Assembly: GCA_036274645.1 (NCBI GenBank)
Contig: DASUFH010000335.1
Location: forward strand, 1-27,021
Reading direction: 5' to 3'
DNA: 27,021 nt
Source: DASUFH01 sp036274645
Lineage (GTDB): Bacteria; Acidobacteriota; Terriglobia; 20CM-2-55-15
Positions 21,101 to 27,021 of the stretch are shown piece by piece. Position numbers and translations under genes: made by a program. Each line of letters starts with the position of its first letter. Within the stretch, counting starts at the first letter, position 1. Under the pieces are notes generated by a model. That model had not been told where the DNA came from, ran no database searches, and saw only the letters and a program-made list of their open reading frames with translations.

Positions 21101-24100
21101 ATGGATACGACTGCGGTGTGGACGGCGGTGGCGCGTTTCTGCCGATCCGCGATTTCTTACGTTGTGTGGGGCCTCTCTCAGGTATTCGGTAACGTCCACT
21201 GGCAGGCGCCCGAATGGCTTCGCTGGACGGGTCGTCAACAGGTTCGCGCGTGGCGGTTTCTTCGCGCGGACTGGCGAAGACTGGCGGCGCTTGCTCTGGC
21301 CGTAACGGCGGCGGCCGCCGGCTTATGGTGGTACAAAACCCGCCCACAGCCCCACTACGTTGAATACACGGTCATGGCTCCCGTCCTGACCACCTACGAC
21401 GAGAACGGCAAGCCGGAGATTCATCCGTTGCGCGTGCAGTTTGCCGAGTCTGCGGCGCCGCTGAAATCCATCGAAAAGGAGGTCTCGGCGGGCGTCGGGG
21501 TTGCGCCGGCCATTGCCGGAACCTGGTTCTGGACCAGCGACCGCCAACTCCAGTTCATGCCCAAAGACGACTGGCCTGTCGGCGCCGGGTTCAAAGTTCG
21601 TTTCGACAAAGCCGGGTTCCTGGCGCCTGGCGTCTTTCTCGAGGATTATCGCTTCGCGTTCGACACGGCGCCCTTTGCAGCCACGATTCAGCAAAGTGAG
21701 TTCTACCAGGATCCCCGCGATCCCAACATGAAGAAGCTGGTGGCGACGGTGGCCTTCAGTCACCCGGTGGATACAGGGGCGTTCGAAGAACGTGTTTCGC
21801 TGGTCTTCGCATCGGATGCGGAGTACCTCGGCGTGAAGCCGGATCCGCGTGGCTTTACCATCGTCTACGACGAACTGAAGCTTGCCGCTCACGTCCATTC
21901 CACGCCGCTCGGAATGCCGCGTGACGACACGCCGATGACTCTGCGGGTCGACCGCGGCGTCCACGCCTCGCGGGGCGGGAATGAGACGGGCGAACGACTG
22001 GAATCCGTTGTGAACATTCCCGGACGTTCGAGCCTGAAGTTTTCGTCCGCGCGCATGACGATCGTCGATAACGCGCGCTATGAGCCGGAACAGATTTTTC
22101 TGATCTCCAGTTCGTCGCCCGTGGCGGAAAAGGCCTTCACGGGAAAGATCAACGCATATGTTCTCCCTGCGCGCCATCCGGATCAGTCGAAGGAGGATAA
22201 AGAGCCGCACGCCTGGCGCGCCGAGGAGGTTGGCCGAAACATCGTCGCGCGATCCGATCCGCTGACGCTGACGTATGTGCCGTCCGACGAAGGCGGCAAT
22301 ACGGCGCACGGGTTCCGGTTTACCGCTCCGGTCGGGCGGTACGTCTACGTCGTGGCGCGGGACGGTATCGAAGGAATCGGCGGCTACTTTTCCGGGAAGC
22401 CCTACGCGGAAACGTTTGTCGTCCAGCCTTTTCCCAAAGCGCTGACATTTCTGGGGCAGGGCGCCCTGCTTCCACTGTCGGGCGACAAGCGAATCGGTTT
22501 TCTGGCCCGCGATGTCGGCAAGGTCGAAGTCGAAATCGGCCGGGTGCTGCCCGATCAGCTGCAGCATCTGGCGCCGCAAATGTGGGATTTCAGCCGCCCC
22601 AACCGGGCCGAACCGCTCGAGTCGAAAATCGTGGAACGCCTGACGATCCGGCGCGATTTCAGCGGCCGGCCGGCGGGGAAACCCTCCTATGACACTGTCG
22701 ATCTGGGCAATTACCTGCAGGACAAAGCGCAGACGCGGCGCGGCCTTTTCCTGCTGCGCATCGCGGAAGTTCCGCAAGACTCCTCGGCGGATCAGCCCGA
22801 GTACGGTGAAGAGGGCTACCCGTATTATGACCAGCCGGGCGCCGGCGACGAGCGGCTGATCCTTGTCACCGACCTGGGTGTGATTTCCAAACAGTCGAAG
22901 GACGGCAGCCGCGATGTGTTCGTGCAGTCTTTGCGGACCGGCTTGCCGGTGGCCGGCGCGCGGATCGAGATTCTGGGCCGGAATGGCCTGCCTGTTCAGT
23001 CGTCCGTTACCGACGCGACCGGCCGCGCGCAACTCCCCAAACTGCCCGATCTGCGACGGGAAAAGACGCCGCTGATGATTCTGGCCGAGAAGGACGACGA
23101 CTTTTCGTTCATGCCGTTCAAGACCGGCGGGAGAGAACTCGATCTTTCGCGCTTCGATACCGGCGGCGTCGAAAACGCGGAGTCGTCCGGTCAGCTTTCA
23201 TCCTATGTCTTCTCCGACCGGGGGATCTATCGACCCGGTGAAACCACTCATCTCGGAATCGTGACTCGCGCGGCGGACTGGTCCACTTCGCTGGCCGGAC
23301 TTCCACTCGAGATCCAGATCGTGGATCCGCGCGGCGCGCTGGTGAGCAGCCAGCAGGTGAAGCTTTCCTCGATGGCGTTCGACGAAATTTCTTACACGAC
23401 ATCGACCGCCTCCCCGACGGGCCTCTATCAGGTCTCCGCCTTTCTCGTGAAGGATCCGAAGAAGCGCGAGTTGCTCGGCAGCAGTTCGTTCAAGGTGCAG
23501 GAGTTTGAACCGGACCGGATGAAGGTGGCGCTGTCGCTCGCGGAACGTCCCTCGGATGCATGGCTCACTACAGCGGAAGTGAAGGCGCGCCTGGAGGTCA
23601 TTCATCTCTTTGGAGAGCCCGCCGCCAACCGCCGCGTGGAATCCGAAATGAGCATTACCCCCGTGCTGCCTCAATTCAGCAAATATTCGGATTACCGATT
23701 CCAGATCGGCGAAGTCGTGAAAGAGCCCTATCGGGAAACGCTGGCCTCGGTGAACACCGACGATAAAGGCGTCGCCGAACTTCAACTGAATCTGGGACGC
23801 TTCGCCGGGCGGGCCTACCGGCTGAATGTGCTGGCGCGGGCTTTCGAAGCGGAAGGGGGGCGCAATGTCGCGGCGCAAACGGCCGCCATCGTTTCCGACG
23901 CGCCTTATCTGGTCGGTGTCAAGCCCGACGGTCCGCTCAATTTCGTTCGTCGCGAAACGGCGCGCGCGGCCCGCTGGATCGCCGTGGATCGGCAATTGAA
24001 TCCCGTCGCTGCGGAGGGGTTGACACTCGAGTGGGTCCAGCAGAAGTTTGTCTCGGTGCTGACCGAACAGCCCAACCGCACGTACCAGTATGTTTCCAGG

Positions 24101-26977
24101 CTCAAGGAAATCGTCCGCAGTACCCGGCCGGCCCGCATCGCGGCCGGCGGCAGTGATCTCCCGTTGCCGACCGGCGAACCGGGCGATTTCATTCTGGTCC
24201 TGCGCAACGCTCAGGGGGTTGAACTCAACCGGCTCGCCTACAATGTGGCCGGGCAGGCAAATCTTTCGCGGTCGCTCGACCGCAACGCGGAGTTGCAGGT
24301 CGAACTCGACAAGCCGGTCTACTCCGGCGGAGACACGATCGAAGTCAGTATTCGCGCGCCCTATGTTGGGGCCGGACTGATTGCCATCGAACGCGAGCGC
24401 GTCTACCAGTACCAGTGGTTCAAGACGTCCACGACCAGCGTGGTGCAGCGCATTACGCTGCCGCGGGATTTTGAAGGCAACGGATATGTCAGTGTCCAGT
24501 TCCTGCGGGATCCCTCGTCTGAAGAACTGTTTCTTAGCCCGCTTTCCTATGGCGTCGCGCCGTTTTCGGTGAACCTGTCGGAACGCACGACCCGCATCAC
24601 GTTGACGGCCGCCAGAGAAGTGAAGCCGGGCGCGCTCCTGGCGATTCACGTCGCGCCATCGGAGCCTTCCCGTGTAGCGGTCCTGGCGGTTGATGAGGGA
24701 ATCCTGCAGGTCGCCCGCTACAAGAATCCCGATCCGCTGGGTTACTTCTTTCAGAAGCGAATGCTCGAAGTGCGGACGACGCAGATCCTGGATCTGCTGC
24801 TGCCGGAATTCAAACGGTTCCTCGCGCTGGCCGCGCCTGGCGGTGACGCCGATGGTGGCTTTGCCCGTCATCTGAATCCATTCAACCGAAAGCGAAAACC
24901 GCCGGTGGCCTTCTGGTCGGGGCTTATCGACGCGGGACCTCAGGGGCGCGAACTGCGCTACACGGTACCGGATTACTTCAATGGCAATCTGCGCATCGTC
25001 GCCATCGCCGTCAATGCCCGGCGCGTGGGTGTCGCTTCCACCGCCACGGAAGTCAAAGGCGATTTCATCCTCACGCCCAACGTGCCGGCGCTTGTGGCGC
25101 CGGGAGACGAATTCATCGTCAGCGTCGGTGTGTTCAACAACACCATCGGCGGAAACGGCCCGGTCGAGGTTCAGGCTCAGCCGGCCGGCGGCCTGGCGTT
25201 GGCCGGTCCGGGCAGCGTCAGCCTTGAGATAGCCGACAAGAAAGAAGGCGTCGCCGAATTCCGCTTCAAGGCCAGTCCGAATCTGGGAGCGGCTACCATG
25301 AACTTCGTGGCCCGGCGAACCTCCGGCGCGCAACGGCTGGAGTCCGCCATCGAGGAAAGCGTCAGCGTCCGGCCGCCGGCGCCGTATCGCACGCTGCTGA
25401 AACTCGGCCGATTCGAAGGGGCCAGGAACGTGGTTCCGTTGACGCGGGAGATGTACAGCGAGTTCCGGAAGGTCAACGCCTCCGTTTCAACGCTCCCCCT
25501 GGTCTGGGGCCAGGGACTCACCGCCATGCTCGACAGTTATCCGTACTCGTGCACCGAGCAACTCGTCAGCCAGAGCTTTTCCGGCATGCTCGTCATTTCG
25601 CGATCCGAATTCGGAACGGCGAAGAGTCGTGAACCGGCCGCGGACGCGCTGGCGCGACTGTTCTCCACCCTGCAGAGCCGGCAGAACAGCGAAGGCGGAT
25701 TGGGACTATGGAGTTCCTCGCCGGTTACGGCCGAGTTCCCGACGGTCTATGCGGCTCACCTGCTGATTGAAACCCGCGACCACGGCCAGCGCATTCCCGA
25801 AGGCATGCTCAGTCCGCTGAACACCTGGCTCACGCGTCTGGCTTCCTCGCCGGCCAGTTCGCTTGAGGCGGCGCGGTTGCGCGCCTATGCCGTTTACCTG
25901 CTGACCCGCCAGGGTATTCGCGCGCCGTCCGCCCTTTCCAATGTGGAACAGGAACTCTCGCAACGCTACCCGGACACGTGGCGGACGGACCTGGCTGCCG
26001 CGTATCTGGCGGCCACGTACAGGTTGATGCAGCGGAACAACGATGCCGCGCGAATCATTCAAGACGTTCCATGGTCCCAGAAGAAGACGGGGTGGAACGA
26101 CGAGGAGTTCTATTACGGCGATGTCGTGCACGACGCGCAACTGCTGTATCTCGTGGCCAAACACTTTCCCGATCGGATGACGACGCCACCCACGGCCGCG
26201 CTGGAAGGGATCGCCCGGTCGCTCAGCGACGGTGGCGTGAATTCGCTTTCCGCCTCGTACACGTTGCTCGCTCTCGACGCGTACGCCAGAACGTCGTCCA
26301 CCTCGGTCCGGCTGGGTATCGTTGAAGAGCGTAAGGACGGCGGAGAATTTCCGCTCAACCTGTCGGCCGGTTCAATGCCGAAGGCCGCTGTGCCGGAAAC
26401 CGCCGCGAAAGTGGACTTCACGAAAGAGGGGCCGCTGGCCGCGTACTATTCGCTCGACGAAAGCGGCTTTGACCGCAATCTGCCGGCCGCGGAAATTTCG
26501 GAGGGCGTCGAGATCATCCATGAGTTGCTTGATCTGACGGGCTCGCCGATCAGTGAAGTGAAGGTGGGACAGGAGTTTCTGATTCGTCTGCGCGTGCGCG
26601 CCACGACGCGGGACCGGATCCAACAGATTGCCATCGTGGACCTCCTTCCGGGGGGCGTGGAGCCTGTGCTGGAAACACAGCCAACGGCGGATAGCAGCCA
26701 GGGCTTCGATCCGGCCCTGACCGGCGCGGGCCGCGCCGCTCCGTTGCCCGTCGGATTGCCCGACAGGTCCACCTGGCGTCCGGACCATATCGACGTGCGC
26801 GACGATCGGCTGGTTCTCTACGGCAATGTGGCGCGGAGCGCGGACACGTTTGTGTATCGCGTCCGGGCGACCAATGCCGGGACGTTTCGGATTCCGCCCG
26901 CCTTTGCCGAGGGCATGTACAACCGCCGGGTGGCCGGGCAGGGACTGGCGGGAAAACTCGACATCGTCAAACCGTGA
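21101..26977 (+). CDS. Bacterial alpha-2-macroglobulin with thioester, membrane-anchored
   Basis: 1958 residues, longer than E. coli YfhM (1653). The N-terminus is cytoplasmic and basic, with one membrane helix at about 61-78 (LAALALAVTAAAAGLWWY); there is no lipobox. A string of macroglobulin domains follows, with the signature VFSDRGIYRPGET near 700-715 and VLAVDEGIL near 1193. The thioester motif is CTEQ at Cys1484-Gln1487 in YPYSCTEQ, followed by the helical thioester domain (SEGGLGLWSS) and a C-terminal receptor-binding-like domain. These periplasmic proteins are thought to trap invading proteases after cell-wall damage through the reactive thioester. AAGGAG at 21086-21091 supports the start. 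In many bacteria the next gene is the peptidoglycan synthase pbpC, which would fit the fragment at 26986. Confidence 0.93.
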   Translation: MDTTAVWTAVARFCRSAISYVVWGLSQVFGNVHWQAPEWLRWTGRQQVRAWRFLRADWRRLAALALAVTAAAAGLWWYKTRPQPHYVEYTVMAPVLTTYDENGKPEIHPLRVQFAESAAPLKSIEKEVSAGVGVAPAIAGTWFWTSDRQLQFMPKDDWPVGAGFKVRFDKAGFLAPGVFLEDYRFAFDTAPFAATIQQSEFYQDPRDPNMKKLVATVAFSHPVDTGAFEERVSLVFASDAEYLGVKPDPRGFTIVYDELKLAAHVHSTPLGMPRDDTPMTLRVDRGVHASRGGNETGERLESVVNIPGRSSLKFSSARMTIVDNARYEPEQIFLISSSSPVAEKAFTGKINAYVLPARHPDQSKEDKEPHAWRAEEVGRNIVARSDPLTLTYVPSDEGGNTAHGFRFTAPVGRYVYVVARDGIEGIGGYFSGKPYAETFVVQPFPKALTFLGQGALLPLSGDKRIGFLARDVGKVEVEIGRVLPDQLQHLAPQMWDFSRPNRAEPLESKIVERLTIRRDFSGRPAGKPSYDTVDLGNYLQDKAQTRRGLFLLRIAEVPQDSSADQPEYGEEGYPYYDQPGAGDERLILVTDLGVISKQSKDGSRDVFVQSLRTGLPVAGARIEILGRNGLPVQSSVTDATGRAQLPKLPDLRREKTPLMILAEKDDDFSFMPFKTGGRELDLSRFDTGGVENAESSGQLSSYVFSDRGIYRPGETTHLGIVTRAADWSTSLAGLPLEIQIVDPRGALVSSQQVKLSSMAFDEISYTTSTASPTGLYQVSAFLVKDPKKRELLGSSSFKVQEFEPDRMKVALSLAERPSDAWLTTAEVKARLEVIHLFGEPAANRRVESEMSITPVLPQFSKYSDYRFQIGEVVKEPYRETLASVNTDDKGVAELQLNLGRFAGRAYRLNVLARAFEAEGGRNVAAQTAAIVSDAPYLVGVKPDGPLNFVRRETARAARWIAVDRQLNPVAAEGLTLEWVQQKFVSVLTEQPNRTYQYVSRLKEIVRSTRPARIAAGGSDLPLPTGEPGDFILVLRNAQGVELNRLAYNVAGQANLSRSLDRNAELQVELDKPVYSGGDTIEVSIRAPYVGAGLIAIERERVYQYQWFKTSTTSVVQRITLPRDFEGNGYVSVQFLRDPSSEELFLSPLSYGVAPFSVNLSERTTRITLTAAREVKPGALLAIHVAPSEPSRVAVLAVDEGILQVARYKNPDPLGYFFQKRMLEVRTTQILDLLLPEFKRFLALAAPGGDADGGFARHLNPFNRKRKPPVAFWSGLIDAGPQGRELRYTVPDYFNGNLRIVAIAVNARRVGVASTATEVKGDFILTPNVPALVAPGDEFIVSVGVFNNTIGGNGPVEVQAQPAGGLALAGPGSVSLEIADKKEGVAEFRFKASPNLGAATMNFVARRTSGAQRLESAIEESVSVRPPAPYRTLLKLGRFEGARNVVPLTREMYSEFRKVNASVSTLPLVWGQGLTAMLDSYPYSCTEQLVSQSFSGMLVISRSEFGTAKSREPAADALARLFSTLQSRQNSEGGLGLWSSSPVTAEFPTVYAAHLLIETRDHGQRIPEGMLSPLNTWLTRLASSPASSLEAARLRAYAVYLLTRQGIRAPSALSNVEQELSQRYPDTWRTDLAAAYLAATYRLMQRNNDAARIIQDVPWSQKKTGWNDEEFYYGDVVHDAQLLYLVAKHFPDRMTTPPTAALEGIARSLSDGGVNSLSASYTLLALDAYARTSSTSVRLGIVEERKDGGEFPLNLSAGSMPKAAVPETAAKVDFTKEGPLAAYYSLDESGFDRNLPAAEISEGVEIIHELLDLTGSPISEVKVGQEFLIRLRVRATTRDRIQQIAIVDLLPGGVEPVLETQPTADSSQGFDPALTGAGRAAPLPVGLPDRSTWRPDHIDVRDDRLVLYGNVARSADTFVYRVRATNAGTFRIPPAFAEGMYNRRVAGQGLAGKLDIVKP

Positions 26978-26985
26978 GGAGCGCC

Positions 26986-27021
26986 GTGTTCAGGGGAAAA
27001 AGGGGGAGGGGAAAAGGGGGA
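26986..27021 (+). CDS. Possible start of the next gene (PBP1C expected), cut by window end
   Basis: GAGGAG (26976-26981) overlaps the stop of the macroglobulin gene and stands 4 nt before a GTG. The 12 visible codons give a basic start, FRGKRGRGKGG, as expected for the cytoplasmic tail of a membrane-anchored penicillin-binding protein. The identity is inferred only from the common macroglobulin-pbpC pairing. The purine-only tract may instead be non-coding low-complexity sequence. Confidence 0.35.
   Translation, partial: MFRGKRGRGKGG

Noticed and set aside
23198..25333. Long antisense open frame (over 700 codons) inside the macroglobulin gene
   Set aside because: It is the mirror of a GC-rich coding strand, has no recognisable domains and no ribosome binding site. 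The sense frame has clear family motifs throughout.
1..27021. CRISPR arrays, tRNA or rRNA genes, prophage or insertion-sequence genes
   Set aside because: No regularly spaced repeats, cloverleaf-like segments, rRNA-like conserved stretches or transposase motifs were seen by eye; a tRNAscan or Infernal run would be decisive.

Overview
The window is GC-rich bacterial chromosome with compact, mostly translationally coupled genes. The order infC-rpmI-rplT-pheS-pheT-zapB-like-zapA, a beta subunit of PheRS without its OB-fold tRNA-binding domain, several unrelated palindromic intergenic elements and a long alpha-2-macroglobulin gene suggest a soil or sediment Gram-negative such as Acidobacteriota or a deltaproteobacterium-like lineage. 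This placement is inference: there is no rRNA gene in the window. I found no tRNA, rRNA, CRISPR array, transposase or phage gene.

Positions 1-7000 hold a cell-surface sugar locus. A B12-binding radical SAM gene, cut by the window edge, runs leftward from a good sigma-70-type promoter. Running rightward are a GT2 glycosyltransferase, the alpha and beta subunits of a TPP-dependent E1 dehydrogenase with no E2 or E3 partner, a DegT-fold enzyme whose PLP lysine is replaced by a His-His pair (3-dehydratase type), an extended SDR and a GDP-L-fucose-synthase-like SDR. The five genes after the glycosyltransferase are tightly packed and mostly overlapping. Together they look like a pathway for an unusual deoxysugar. 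A C-C bond-forming, two-carbon branching step by the orphan E1 is the most interesting possibility.

Positions 7000-11800 are accessory. They hold a MazEF-like pair, a VapBC pair, an outer-membrane beta-barrel protein behind a leader RNA with two tandem intrinsic terminators, a secreted NTF2-like protein, an unrecognised coiled-coil protein, a decayed carboxypeptidase-regulatory-like gene, and several palindromes including a 46-bp-arm inverted repeat.

Positions 11800-20860 carry core translation and division genes. ogt and thrS run leftward, with a thrS that lacks the TGS domain and is separated from its usual infC neighbour. A GT-C type membrane glycosyltransferase follows, then infC (with an ATC start), rpmI, rplT, pheS, pheT, a zapB-like gene and zapA (TTG start). 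A large REP-like palindrome abuts the zapA stop codon.

Positions 21101-26977 encode a 1958-residue, thioester-containing bacterial alpha-2-macroglobulin anchored by an N-terminal membrane helix. A ribosome binding site and a GTG at the right edge suggest that another gene begins there, possibly the usual partner PBP1C, but only 12 codons are visible.
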